Below are positions 18,846-27,017 of a stretch of DNA of 64,000 bases, piece by piece. The DNA lies in contig NZ_CAKLBV010000001.1 in assembly GCF_920984675.1 (NCBI RefSeq), positions 124,001 to 188,000 of the forward strand. Reading direction: 5' to 3'. This DNA comes from Methylobacterium sp. Leaf118 (lineage in GTDB: Bacteria; Pseudomonadota; Alphaproteobacteria; Rhizobiales; Beijerinckiaceae). A program made the translations under genes and the position numbers. The notes under the pieces are model-generated. The model searched no databases. It was not told the origin of the DNA and saw nothing but the letters and a program-made list of their open reading frames with translations. The number at the start of each line of letters is the position of its first letter. Position 1 is the stretch's first letter.

Positions 18846-20570
18846 TCAGGCGGCGGCGTCGAGGAGCGAGCCGCCCGGCCGCACATGGGTGAAGGCGACC
18901 GGCTCCATCGCGATGTCGAACGCCTCCCCGCGGCGCCGCACCACCGTATAGGCCGAGGTGGCGAGGTCCGAGGGCTCGGGATAGTCCTCGCGGAAATGCG
19001 CGCCGCGGCTGTCGGTCCGGGCGAGGGCCGCGCGGGTGATCGCCTGCGAGACCAGAACGAGGTTCTCGAGGTTCAGCCGGTCCATCCAGGTGAGCGCGTA
19101 GCGGCGGTCGCCATCCGGGGCACCGGCGCGGGCGATCGCCTCGGAGAGCCCGTCGAGGGCGTCGAGGGCCCGTCTCAGGCCGGCCTCGTCCCTCAGGATG
19201 CCGACGTCGCTCCACATGGTCTCGTAGAGAGCCTCGCGGATCGCCGGCAGCTCGCCCGCCGGGCGGCCCAGCGGCCCGTAGGCGCGCGCGAGCCCGGCCT
19301 CGAGCGCGGCGGGATCGGGGTCGGCGAGGCGCCCGTCGTGCGCGACGGCGCGGGCCATGGACTGGCCGGCGAGGCCGCCGAACACCGTCGAGTTCGCCAC
19401 GCCGTTGCCGCCGAGCCGGTTCGCGCCGTGGACGCCGCCGGTATCCTCACCCGCGGCGTAGAGGCGCGGCAGGGCGGTGGTGCAGTCCACCGCGAATTGA
19501 ACGCCGCCCATCAGGTAGTGGGCGGTCGGGATCACCTCGACATGCCCACCCGCGAGGTCGAAGCCGCAATCGGCGCAGCGCTCGACCATGCCCTTGAAGC
19601 GGCGCCGCACATCCTCGGACCCGAGATGCCGCATCTGGATGTGGACGCCCCCGCTCGGCGTGGCGAAGCCCTCGCGGATCCGGCGGATGATCGAGCGGCT
19701 GACCACGTCCCGCGTCGCCCGCTCGGCGCGGGGATCGTAAGCCTCCATGAAGCGCTCGCCCGTGGAATCGAGCAGCCAGCCGCCCGCCCCGCGCAGGCCC
19801 TCCTCCAGCACGGTCCCGGTCATCCGGGTGCCGGCCCCGGCGAGCAGGCCCGTCGGATGGAACTGCACCATCTCCATGTCGCGCAAGGGGAGCCCGGCCC
19901 GCAGCGCCATGGCGAGCCCGTCGCAGGACTTGTCGCCCGACGGGGTGTGGTACTTGTACATGGTCGGCCCGCCGCCGGTCGCGAGCAGCACGGCCTTGGC
20001 CCGCACCAGCTTCGGCGCGCCGGTGCGCATGTCGAGCATCAGGACGCCCGCGAGCCCCGATCCGTCGCGGGCCGGGATCAGCTCCAGCGCCCGGTGATCC
20101 TCCAGGCGGCGCACGTCGCGCCGCCACACCTGCTCGGAGAGCCGGTTGATGATCTCGATGCCGGTGAGGTCGCCCTTGTGCACCGTGCGGTCGAAGGTCT
20201 GGCCCGCGAACGCCTTCTGATGGACGCTGCCGTCCGGGTTGCGGTCGAAGAAGCAGCCGAGCTCGGTTTCCAACTCGCGGATGCGCACCTGCGCCTCGGT
20301 GACGAACGTCCAGGCCAGCGCCTGGTCGTTCAGCCACTTGCCGCCCTCGACCGTGTCCATGAAGTGGCGCTCGACCGAGTCGCCGGGCGCCAGGGCCACG
20401 TTGTAGCCGCCCTGGACCATGCGGGTGCAGCCGCATTTGCCGAGAAGCCCCTTCACGGCGATCGTCACCGCGAGATCCGGCGCCGCCTTCTTGGCGTGGA
20501 GCGCGGCGAACAGGCCGGCCCCGCCGGAGCCGAGGATCAGGAGATCGGTCTCGACCTGCGGGCAGATCAT
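18846..20570 (-). CDS. succinate dehydrogenase/fumarate reductase-like flavoprotein subunit
   Basis: A 574-residue FAD protein, started at ATG 20570 (MICPQVETDLLILG). The dinucleotide fold GSGGAG lies at 14-19. Active-site motifs of SdhA/FrdA are kept: DMEMVQFHPTGL, LEEGLRGAGGWLLDSTGERF, PTAHYLMGG and GANRLGGNGVANS. The histidine that carries covalent FAD in SdhA/FrdA (SHTV.AQGG) is replaced by Cys48 in KCGCTRMVQGG, so FAD is probably not bound through His. With the Fe-S and two membrane subunits of the same operon it forms a full complex II-like quinone oxidoreductase. It overlaps the hydratase gene by four bases (ATGA). I infer a succinate-like C3 sulfonate (3-sulfopropionate) as substrate from context. 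Confidence 0.78.
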   Translation of the reverse strand: MICPQVETDLLILGSGGAGLFAALHAKKAAPDLAVTIAVKGLLGKCGCTRMVQGGYNVALAPGDSVERHFMDTVEGGKWLNDQALAWTFVTEAQVRIRELETELGCFFDRNPDGSVHQKAFAGQTFDRTVHKGDLTGIEIINRLSEQVWRRDVRRLEDHRALELIPARDGSGLAGVLMLDMRTGAPKLVRAKAVLLATGGGPTMYKYHTPSGDKSCDGLAMALRAGLPLRDMEMVQFHPTGLLAGAGTRMTGTVLEEGLRGAGGWLLDSTGERFMEAYDPRAERATRDVVSRSIIRRIREGFATPSGGVHIQMRHLGSEDVRRRFKGMVERCADCGFDLAGGHVEVIPTAHYLMGGVQFAVDCTTALPRLYAAGEDTGGVHGANRLGGNGVANSTVFGGLAGQSMARAVAHDGRLADPDPAALEAGLARAYGPLGRPAGELPAIREALYETMWSDVGILRDEAGLRRALDALDGLSEAIARAGAPDGDRRYALTWMDRLNLENLVLVSQAITRAALARTDSRGAHFREDYPEPSDLATSAYTVVRRRGEAFDIAMEPVAFTHVRPGGSLLDAAA

Positions 20571-21178
20571 CGCGCGTCCTCCAGGCGGGCCACCACCGCG
20601 TCGCGCCGGGCGGCGACGTCCCGCTGCACCTCGGCGAAGAGCGAGCCGCCATGCGAATCCATGCCGACGAGGAGCGGCCCGAAATCGCGGATCGCGAAGC
20701 GCCACAGGCTCTCGGGATGGAGGTCGTCCATGTCGACGTCTTCGATCCGCTCGATCCAGGTGGTCTCCAGCGCGGCCGCGCCCCCGACGATGGCGAGGTA
20801 GGCGCCGCCCCGCTCGGCGAAGGCCTTCAGCGTCGCGGCCCCCATGCCGCCCTTTCCGACGATGAGGCGCACGCCTTCCCGCGCCATCAGCGCGTCGGTG
20901 AAGCGCTCCATGCGCATCGAGGTGGTGGTGCCGATGCAGAAGGGCGCGTAGCCGACCGGCGCCTCGGGGGAGGGGGGAACCCGGTGCACGTTCGGTGCGG
21001 TGTGGATCACCGCGTGTCCGGCCAGGTCGAGCCGGGTGCGGCGATCCCGGTCGAACATGTGGATCAGGGTGGCGTCGCGGATGCCGAACAGCCAGCGCCG
21101 CAGCGTGACGGTGTCGCCGACCTTCAGCCGCCGGATCTCGGCCTCCCCGGCCGGCATGTCGAGGTCGTGGTGGGCCAC
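20567..21178 (-). CDS. class I fumarate hydratase/L-tartrate dehydratase beta subunit-like
   Basis: A 203-residue protein matching the C-terminal (swivelling) domain of iron-sulfur fumarases, as in TtdB or FumA C-termini: RRLKVGDTVTLRRWLFGIRD near the start, GYAPFCIGTTTSMRMERF in the middle and VGKGGMGAATLKAF. I choose GTG 21178, which has GGGGGAGG five bases upstream, over an earlier TTG. The alpha subunit gene ends 31 bases before. Two-subunit class I hydratases add water to fumarate, mesaconate or related unsaturated diacids; here 3-sulfoacrylate is the inferred substrate, giving 3-sulfolactate for SuyAB. Confidence 0.78.
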   Translation of the reverse strand: MAHHDLDMPAGEAEIRRLKVGDTVTLRRWLFGIRDATLIHMFDRDRRTRLDLAGHAVIHTAPNVHRVPPSPEAPVGYAPFCIGTTTSMRMERFTDALMAREGVRLIVGKGGMGAATLKAFAERGGAYLAIVGGAAALETTWIERIEDVDMDDLHPESLWRFAIRDFGPLLVGMDSHGGSLFAEVQRDVAARRDAVVARLEDAR

Positions 21179-21209
21179 GGATGCCTCCCCCAATGAAGTG
21201 CGGCGGAAC

Positions 21210-22082
21210 TCAGTCGAAGGCGATGCCGCCCGGGGTGATCGTCGCGCGGGCGCGGCGGGCCGAATGGCACTGGATATTCACGGCGACCGGGTTCTGGGTG
21301 ATGTGCGTGGCGGCGAGCTCCACATGCACGGCGAAGCTGGTCGAGCGCCCGCCGAGCCCCTGCGGACCGATGCCGAGTTCGTTGACCGCGCGGGACAGCT
21401 CGGCCTCGATCCGGGCGCCGTCCGGGTCGGCGCAGACCGAGCGCAGGGGCCGGGTCGCCGCCATCTTGGCGAGGTGCATGCAGAGGTCGGAGGTACCTCC
21501 CAATCCCACCCCTACGATCGTCGGCGGGCAGACCCGGCCGCCGAGTTCGATCACCCGGTCGATCACGAAGCGCTTGGCCGCCCCGATCCCGTCGGACGGC
21601 AGCAGCATCTGGAGGAACGAGCCGTTCTCCGATCCGGAGCCCTTCGGGATCATCTCGACGGCGACGGTCTCGGGTGAGGCGTCAAAATCGACATGGATGA
21701 TCGGCACCCGGATTCCGCAGGAGGTCTGCTCGTTTGTCCGGGTGATCGGATGGACCACCGAAGAGCGCAGGGAGAATTCCCGCGTGGCCCGCTCGCAACC
21801 GCGCCGGATGGCGGCCTTGAGCTCCGCGCCGTCGAAGGTGACGCCGCGGCCGATGCGGATGTTGTAGATCGGGATGCCGGTGTCCTGGCAAAGGATGTTC
21901 TGGGTGCGCTCGGCGACCGCGACGTTCTCCACCATCGTGTCGAGGATCGCGCGGCCGGTCGTGCTGGTCTCGGCCCGCTGCAGGTCGGCGAAGCCCGCCT
22001 TGATGTCGGGCGGCAGGATCTTGAGGGCCCGGACGTAGAGGTCGCGGCAGACCTCCTCGAATTCGCGCAGGTCGAGCTCCAT
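21210..22082 (-). CDS. class I fumarate hydratase/L-tartrate dehydratase alpha subunit-like
   Basis: A 290-residue catalytic subunit with a labile [4Fe-4S] cluster, matching TtdA and the N-terminal half of FumA. Likely cluster cysteines lie in ILCQDTGIPIY, GGRVCPPTIVGVGLGGTSD and VNIQCHSARRARA, at the family spacing. SGSENGSFLQML and the GPQGLGGRST segment are also typical. It is translated from ATG 22082 (MELDLREFEEVC) and is followed by the beta subunit. This second fumarase-type enzyme is embedded between SDH-like genes, unlike a housekeeping fumarase gene, which argues for a dedicated catabolic step. Confidence 0.82.
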   Translation of the reverse strand: MELDLREFEEVCRDLYVRALKILPPDIKAGFADLQRAETSTTGRAILDTMVENVAVAERTQNILCQDTGIPIYNIRIGRGVTFDGAELKAAIRRGCERATREFSLRSSVVHPITRTNEQTSCGIRVPIIHVDFDASPETVAVEMIPKGSGSENGSFLQMLLPSDGIGAAKRFVIDRVIELGGRVCPPTIVGVGLGGTSDLCMHLAKMAATRPLRSVCADPDGARIEAELSRAVNELGIGPQGLGGRSTSFAVHVELAATHITQNPVAVNIQCHSARRARATITPGGIAFD

Positions 22083-22110
22083 GGCGGATCTCCGGATGGC
22101 GAGCGGGCGG

Positions 22111-22464
22111 TCAGGCCCCGCTGAGCAGGAACAGGAGGCCGACCGCGAAGGAGGTCGCGAGGCAGCCCGAGACGACGATGGCGGTGCGCTCGCGGTAGCT
22201 CAGCCACTCGATCGCGAGCACCCGCAGGCCGAGCGCCATGTGCGCGGCGAGCGCGCAGACGAGGCCCCACTCCGCCGTTCGGACGAACCCGTTATGAGTG
22301 AGGCCGAGGAAGGTCTCCAGCCGGTCGGCGCCCTGGAGCGCCGTGCCGAGGGCGATGAAGTGCATCGGCAGGAACAGCGCCAGGGCGATGCCGGAGAGGC
22401 GATGGACCAGGGCCGCGGCGTATCCGGGCCGGCGGTGCGGCGCCTGGGTCACCCCGGCCCTCAT
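22111..22464 (-). CDS. complex II-like membrane anchor subunit (SdhC-type)
   Basis: A 117-residue membrane protein with three helices, started at ATG 22464 (MRAGVTQAPHRRPGY). The N-terminal ALVHRLSGIALALFLPMHF resembles SdhC (HR.SG), and AAHMALGLRVLAIEW supplies a second conserved His as in heme-binding anchor subunits. It overlaps the second anchor gene by four bases. Together they would hold the flavoprotein/Fe-S pair on the membrane and pass electrons to quinone. Confidence 0.75.
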   Translation of the reverse strand: MRAGVTQAPHRRPGYAAALVHRLSGIALALFLPMHFIALGTALQGADRLETFLGLTHNGFVRTAEWGLVCALAAHMALGLRVLAIEWLSYRERTAIVVSGCLATSFAVGLLFLLSGA

Positions 22465-22790
22465 GCCCCATACACCGCGAGCGCCGCGCGCAGGCCGAGC
22501 CCGGCCAGGAGCGCCGAGAGGGCCAGCATCGCGAGATCGAGGGAGCGTCCCCGCCAGGCGGTCCATTCGCGCAGGATGCTGCGCAGGCCGATCGGCGCGT
22601 GGATCGCGGCGGCCAGCACGAAGACCGCGTAGAAGAGCAGGAAGCCGAGGCTGCCCTGGGTGCGCCCCAGGATCTCGCCCGCGGTGAGCCCGCCGCGCAC
22701 GGCGTAGAGGATCGTACCGAGATGCACCGCCACAGTCAGGGCGAGGATCGCGGCGGTGCCGCGCTGGGCGAGGTAGAGCAGCGGGCTCAT
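22461..22790 (-). CDS. complex II-like membrane anchor subunit (second)
   Basis: A 109-residue membrane protein with three helices, started at ATG 22790 (MSPLLYLAQRGTAAI). The segment FVLAAAIHAPIGLRSILREW carries the His-x-x-x-Gly-Leu-Arg pattern of succinate dehydrogenase/fumarate reductase anchors. It is overlapped at both ends by neighbours (four bases each), so expression is tightly coupled. The upstream open frame to 22919 lies inside the Fe-S gene and is a shadow. Confidence 0.72.
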   Translation of the reverse strand: MSPLLYLAQRGTAAILALTVAVHLGTILYAVRGGLTAGEILGRTQGSLGFLLFYAVFVLAAAIHAPIGLRSILREWTAWRGRSLDLAMLALSALLAGLGLRAALAVYGA

Positions 22791-23542
22791 CCGCGCCTCC
22801 AGAGCCGGCGGAGCGCCGCCTTGCCGGTCTCGCGCTTGAGCCCCGCGATCGCGAAGGTGGGGCTCAAGCTTTTGGGACAGTGCTCCGTGCAGCTCATATG
22901 GCTGTGGCAGGAATGGCAACCGGCATCACCCGCCACGGCTGCGAGGCGCGCTGCGCCGCCACGGTCCCGCACGTCGTTGACGAGCGTCCAGGCGCGGTTC
23001 AGCGCGGCCGGGCCCAGATAGTCGGGGTTCCACGTCACGACATCGCAGGCGGCGTAGCAGACGCCGCAATTGATGCACTCGATGCCGGCATCGGCCTCCC
23101 GGCGCTCCACAGAATCGGGCAGCACCGCCGCGAAATCGTCGGGCGGGTTCTCGCCGGGCTCGAAATAGCCGTGGGCGCGGCGCCACTTCTCGAAGAAGGG
23201 CTCCATGTCGACGGCGAGATCCTTCACCACGGGCAGGTTTCGCAGGGGCTCCAGCAGCAGCTCGCCCTCGGGGGCCACGGCGGCGACCCGGGTGCGGCAG
23301 GTCCAGCGCGGGCGCCCGTTCACCGTCATGCCGCAGGAGCCGCACATGCCGACCCGGCAGGCGAAGCGGTAGGCCAGGGTCGGGTCCTGATCGCGCTGGA
23401 TCTCGGTGACCACGTCGAGCACCGTCTGGTTGGCCCGCCGCGGCACCGCGAAGGCGGCAAGGCCGTCGCCCCGCCGGACGCGGACCCGCAGCACCTCGGT
23501 CGCCCCCCGGGCGACGGCCGCGTGATCCACCGGCGCCGTCAC
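22787..23542 (-). CDS. succinate dehydrogenase/fumarate reductase-like iron-sulfur subunit
   Basis: A 251-residue Fe-S protein. I start at GTG 23542 (VTAPVDHAAVARGATEV), which overlaps the preceding binding-protein stop as GTGA. The plant-type [2Fe-2S] motif is CRVGMCGSCGMTVNG...C, followed by the C-terminal ferredoxin-like domain with CINCGVCYAAC and CHSCHSHMSCTEHCPKSLSP, as in SdhB/FrdB. It links the flavoprotein to the quinone site. Length and motif order are normal. Confidence 0.82.
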   Translation of the reverse strand: MTAPVDHAAVARGATEVLRVRVRRGDGLAAFAVPRRANQTVLDVVTEIQRDQDPTLAYRFACRVGMCGSCGMTVNGRPRWTCRTRVAAVAPEGELLLEPLRNLPVVKDLAVDMEPFFEKWRRAHGYFEPGENPPDDFAAVLPDSVERREADAGIECINCGVCYAACDVVTWNPDYLGPAALNRAWTLVNDVRDRGGAARLAAVAGDAGCHSCHSHMSCTEHCPKSLSPTFAIAGLKRETGKAALRRLWRRG

Positions 23543-24558
23543 CGCCCGGCTTCCTTCGGGGCGCCGGACTCGGGCGCGGGGAAGAACAGCTCGCTCTCGG
23601 CGCTCGCCTTGGCCGTGACCAGCCCGGCGCGGTTCATGTAGGCGAGGTAATCCAGCATCCGCTTGGACGTCGTCGTCCACTCGTTCTGCGGCGCGCGGAT
23701 GATCGCCACCGCTTCGTCTTGCGAGAGCTTCGAACCCTCGGCCTTGATCCAGAGCGCGGCGGCCCGGTTCGGATCGTCGCGGATCAGTCTCAAGCTGTCC
23801 TCAAGGGCCGCGAGGAAGGCCGCGGTGACCTTCGGGTTCGCCGTCACGAAGCGGCCGGAGGCCCAGACGAGATTGAAGGTGTGCGGGCCGCCCATCACGT
23901 CGAAGCTGTCGAGCACCTTGCGGGCGCGTGGGTCCTTCAGCTCCAGTTCCTGGAAGGGCGGCGCGCCGAAATGCGCGGTGATCTCGGAACGCCCGCCCAA
24001 CATCGCGGTCTGCGCGTCCGGATGGCCCATGGAGACGGTCAGCGGGTCGAGCTTGGCCTGCTGGCCCGGCCCGAAGGCCTGCTCCGCGGCCATCTGCAAG
24101 GTGATCGCCTGGATCGAGGTCTTCGCGGTCGGCAGCGCGATCTTGTCCTTCGGGCCGAAATCCTTGATCGACTTGACCTCCGGATTGATCGTCACGAGCC
24201 AGAGCGGCATCGCGTTCAGAGCCGCCACGCCCTTCACCTTGATGTTGGTCTGCGTCCGGCCCCAGATCGTCAGGAACGGGCCGACGCCGCCGGCGGCGAG
24301 GTCGAGATTTCCGGAGAGCAGGGCCTCGTTCATCCCCGAGCCCCCGGTGAAGCGCAGCCACTCGGCCTTGATGTCGAGGCCGCGGGCCTTGGCCTGCTTC
24401 TCCAGCAGGCCCTCTTCTTCCATCACGGTCAGCGGCAGGTAGGAGATGCCGAACTGCTTGGCGAGCCGGACGGTCGAGACCTCGGCCTGGGCCGCGCCGA
24501 GCGCCGCCCACAGTGCCGCGACCGTGCCGACGAGCCGGACGATGCTCCGTGCCGTCAT
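23539..24558 (-). CDS. ABC transporter substrate-binding protein, sulfonate/taurine type (copy 2)
   Basis: A 339-residue secreted binding protein, first gene of the operon. Start ATG 24558 follows GTGAGGAACGCC; an in-frame GTG lies four codons earlier. The signal peptide spans about TARSIVRLVGTVAALWAALG to AQAE. It shares LPLTVMEEEGLLEKQ, MNEALLSGNLDLAAGG and PFQELELKDPRARKVLDSFD with the copy encoded at 16173-17177. The two bracket the SDH/fumarase/ThDP genes. Binding of a sulfonate is inferred from family and neighbours. Confidence 0.82.
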   Translation of the reverse strand: MTARSIVRLVGTVAALWAALGAAQAEVSTVRLAKQFGISYLPLTVMEEEGLLEKQAKARGLDIKAEWLRFTGGSGMNEALLSGNLDLAAGGVGPFLTIWGRTQTNIKVKGVAALNAMPLWLVTINPEVKSIKDFGPKDKIALPTAKTSIQAITLQMAAEQAFGPGQQAKLDPLTVSMGHPDAQTAMLGGRSEITAHFGAPPFQELELKDPRARKVLDSFDVMGGPHTFNLVWASGRFVTANPKVTAAFLAALEDSLRLIRDDPNRAAALWIKAEGSKLSQDEAVAIIRAPQNEWTTTSKRMLDYLAYMNRAGLVTAKASAESELFFPAPESGAPKEAGR

Positions 24559-24865
24559 GGCGTTCCTCACCAGTTTCGCGCCGATCTGTTCAGGCCGTCA
24601 GCGTCTCGGTGAGGATACGCCGGTGCCCCAACCTGTCAACATTCATATGTCATATACATGACTTGGGGGCGTCAGGCCGGGCATCATCGCGGCCCGGACC
24701 TCGGCGAGAGTTCCGGCTCATGGCCGGCAGTCGAAGGCTCTTCTCGGATCGGGCCCTCCGTGGACGTCCGAACGGGGCGTGCGACGGCCGCGATCGTCCC
24801 GTGGCGCCTGGCGGCGCCGCGCGACGCGGAGGGCGATGAGATGGGCCGCGCGCGGCCCGGCGGCG
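24559..24865. other. intergenic region upstream of the nine-gene operon
   Basis: No gene. It contains the operator-like site at 24649-24662 and must hold the promoter of the leftward binding-protein/SDH operon. It also receives the end of the leftward permease gene. No clear intrinsic terminator is visible for that gene. Confidence 0.45.
24649..24662. promoter_or_regulatory. operator-like palindrome upstream of the binding-protein/SDH operon
   Basis: GTCATATACATGAC, arms GTCAT/ATGAC, 10 of 14 bases shared with the suyA site GTCTTATATAAGAC, 91 bases before the binding-protein start. The wider 21-base context TCATATGTCATATACATGACT shares 18 positions with the site at 26791. Confidence 0.55.
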
Positions 24866-25762
24866 TCAGGCCTGCATGCCCCAGCGCCGGATGGTGTGGC
24901 GCTCGATCGTCTGGAAGATCAGGTTCTCGACGACGAGGCCGATCAGGATCACGGTGAGGAGGCCGGCGAACACGTTCGGGATGTCGAGCATGTTCTTGTT
25001 CTCGAAGATGAACCACCCGAGACCGCCCGAGCCGGACGAGACCCCGAACACCAGTTCCGCGGCGATCAAGGTCCGCCACGCGAAGGCCCAGCCGACCTTC
25101 AGCCCGGTGAGGATGCTGGGAAAGGCCGCCGGGATCAGGATCTTCCGGATCAGGCTCGCACCGCTGAGCCCGTAGTTGCGCCCGACCATGGTCAGCGTCC
25201 GGCTCACCGAGAGGAAGCCCGAATGGGTGTTCAGCGCAATCGCCCAGGTGACGGAATGCACCAGCACGAAGATCAGGCTTCCGTTGCCGAGGCCGAACCA
25301 GATCAGCGCCAACGGCAGCAAGGCGATCGCCGGCAGCGGATTGAGCATCGAGGTCATGGTCTCGAGGAAATCGGTGCCGATCCGCGAGGCGATGGCGAGG
25401 CCGGTCAGCAGCGTGGCGAGGACGATCCCGATCCCGTAGCCGACCAGCAGGATCTTCACCGATCCCCAGGCGCGAAGCGGCAGCGTGCCATCCGCCACGC
25501 CACGGAAGAAGGCCGCGAGCGTCGAGGTGAAGGTCGGAAAGAGCAGGTCGTTGTCGAGGTAACGTCCGTAGATCTCCCAGATTGAGGCCAGAACGAACAG
25601 GATGAGGAGCTTGCGCAGCCAGGCTTGATTGTAGAGCAGCTCCAGCGTCGAGAGCGGTTTCTCGACGATCGTGCCGCCGTGGGCGGTCATCCGATCCCGG
25701 ACGATCTCGGGACGCAAGGGAGTCACGGGCGCAGCCTCGGCCAGGGCCTTCGCGCTAGACAT
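24866..25762 (-). CDS. ABC transporter permease, sulfonate/taurine type
   Basis: A 298-residue permease of the SsuC/TauC class with six helices. Start ATG 25762 (MSSAKALAEAAPVTP) overlaps the ATPase gene by 8 bases. The EAA-like loop reads GRNYGLSGASLIRKILIPAAFPSILTGLK, split here as GASLIRKILIPAAFPSIL for the core. LNPLPAIALLPLALIWFGLG is the typical SsuC/TauC segment. It should work with the ATPase and one or both binding proteins of the adjacent operon to import a sulfonate. Confidence 0.85.
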   Translation of the reverse strand: MSSAKALAEAAPVTPLRPEIVRDRMTAHGGTIVEKPLSTLELLYNQAWLRKLLILFVLASIWEIYGRYLDNDLLFPTFTSTLAAFFRGVADGTLPLRAWGSVKILLVGYGIGIVLATLLTGLAIASRIGTDFLETMTSMLNPLPAIALLPLALIWFGLGNGSLIFVLVHSVTWAIALNTHSGFLSVSRTLTMVGRNYGLSGASLIRKILIPAAFPSILTGLKVGWAFAWRTLIAAELVFGVSSGSGGLGWFIFENKNMLDIPNVFAGLLTVILIGLVVENLIFQTIERHTIRRWGMQA

Positions 25763-26525
25763 TCTCCGCCTCCTTGATCTCCTCGGCAAACAGCATCTGC
25801 TGGATGCGGTTCTCGAGGCCCGCTTGCTCTCCCGGCGCGCCGACGCTGTTCAGCTCGGCCTTCACCTCACCGGGATGCGGCGAGAGCAGGAGAATCCGCG
25901 AGCCGATCTTGATCGCTTCGGGGATCGAGTGGGTGACGAACAGGACCGTGAAACGGGTCTCGTCCCAGAGGGCGAGCAACTCGTCCTGCATCCGCCGGCG
26001 GGTGAGGGCGTCGAGGGCGGCGAAGGGCTCGTCCATCAACAGGATGTCGGGCTCCATCGCCATCCCGCGGGCGATGGCGACGCGCTGCTTCATGCCGCCC
26101 GACAGCATGTGCGGAAAGCTGTCGACGAACTTCGTGAGGTTGACCTTGTCGATATAGGCCATCGCCCGCTCTTCCGCGGCGCGCCCGGTGAGGCGACCCG
26201 AGGCTTCGAGGGCGAAGACGACGTTCTGCTTGACGGTCTTCCACGGCAGGAGTTGGTCGAATTCCTGGAAGACCATCATCCGGTCCGGGCCCGGACCGGT
26301 CACCGCCTGACCCTTCAGCCGGATCTCGCCCTCGGTCGGTGCCATGTAGCCGCCCACGGCCTTCAGCAGCGTCGACTTTCCGCAGCCGGAGGGGCCGAGC
26401 AGCACGAAACGATCCCCGAGCAGGACGTCGAAGCTGACCTTGTAAGTGGCGGTGATCAGGTGATGCGGGGTCTTGTATTGGAGCGTGACGCCGTCGACTT
26501 CCAACAGCGGCTGATTCAAGCCCAT
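25755..26525 (-). CDS. ABC transporter ATP-binding protein, sulfonate/taurine type
   Basis: A 256-residue ATPase of the SsuB/TauB class. Walker A GPSGCGKST, Q-loop FQEFDQLLPWKTVKQN, signature LSGGMKQRVAIARG, Walker B ILLMDEPFAALD and the switch His in VTHSIPEA are all present. Start ATG 26525 (MGLNQPLLEVDGV). It heads a two-gene operon with the permease and probably depends on the operator-like site at 26791. Confidence 0.87.
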   Translation of the reverse strand: MGLNQPLLEVDGVTLQYKTPHHLITATYKVSFDVLLGDRFVLLGPSGCGKSTLLKAVGGYMAPTEGEIRLKGQAVTGPGPDRMMVFQEFDQLLPWKTVKQNVVFALEASGRLTGRAAEERAMAYIDKVNLTKFVDSFPHMLSGGMKQRVAIARGMAMEPDILLMDEPFAALDALTRRRMQDELLALWDETRFTVLFVTHSIPEAIKIGSRILLLSPHPGEVKAELNSVGAPGEQAGLENRIQQMLFAEEIKEAENV

Positions 26526-27017
26526 ATGCTCCTCCCTGCGCCGCGGCTCAGGCCGCGATCTTTTGCGAGCTATGTCTTGTCTTGATCCGCGCCGCGGCGA
26601 TGCAGGCCGCCGCAACGTTGAACGTCCCGAACCGTCGGTCCCACGACACGGGCTTCGCGGCCTTGGTCCGCCGTCTCTCATGACGCCCGGCCCCGGCGGG
26701 CGGGACCGGGTCGCTCGGCCGAGCTCGCACGCCGAAGGCGGACATCCCACACTCTGATAGCAAGCTCACGCTCCTCCATCAAGATCATATATCATTTACA
26801 AGACTAGGGCGGGTTGCTCGGACGGGGCGTGCGCCCGTTGCCCCCCGCGCAAGGGGCGGGGCCCGTCGCGCGTCGGCGGAAGGCCGCATCGGCGGGCGGC
26901 CGTCAGCCTCTTCGATCGGTCTTGCGTCACGAAACAGCCCGAACGTCAGCGTTATCGCGGCGGAGACCCGCCCCTCCACCTTGTCTTTTGCCGTCGCGGC
27001 CGGTCACCCTGCGCCGG
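26526..27017. other. divergent intergenic region between the ABC operon and the sigma factor gene
   Basis: No credible gene. It contains the operator-like site at 26791-26804 within an AT-rich patch (about 26776-26804), presumably the leftward promoter of the ABC operon. The remainder is GC-rich without a recognised signal. Confidence 0.4.
26791..26804. promoter_or_regulatory. operator-like site upstream of the ABC ATPase/permease operon
   Basis: ATCATTTACAAGAC, a weaker copy of the palindrome (right half AAGAC intact). It sits 266 bases before the ATPase start and shares 18 of 21 positions with the 24.6 kb site over TCATAT-TCAT-TACA-GACT. Confidence 0.45.
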
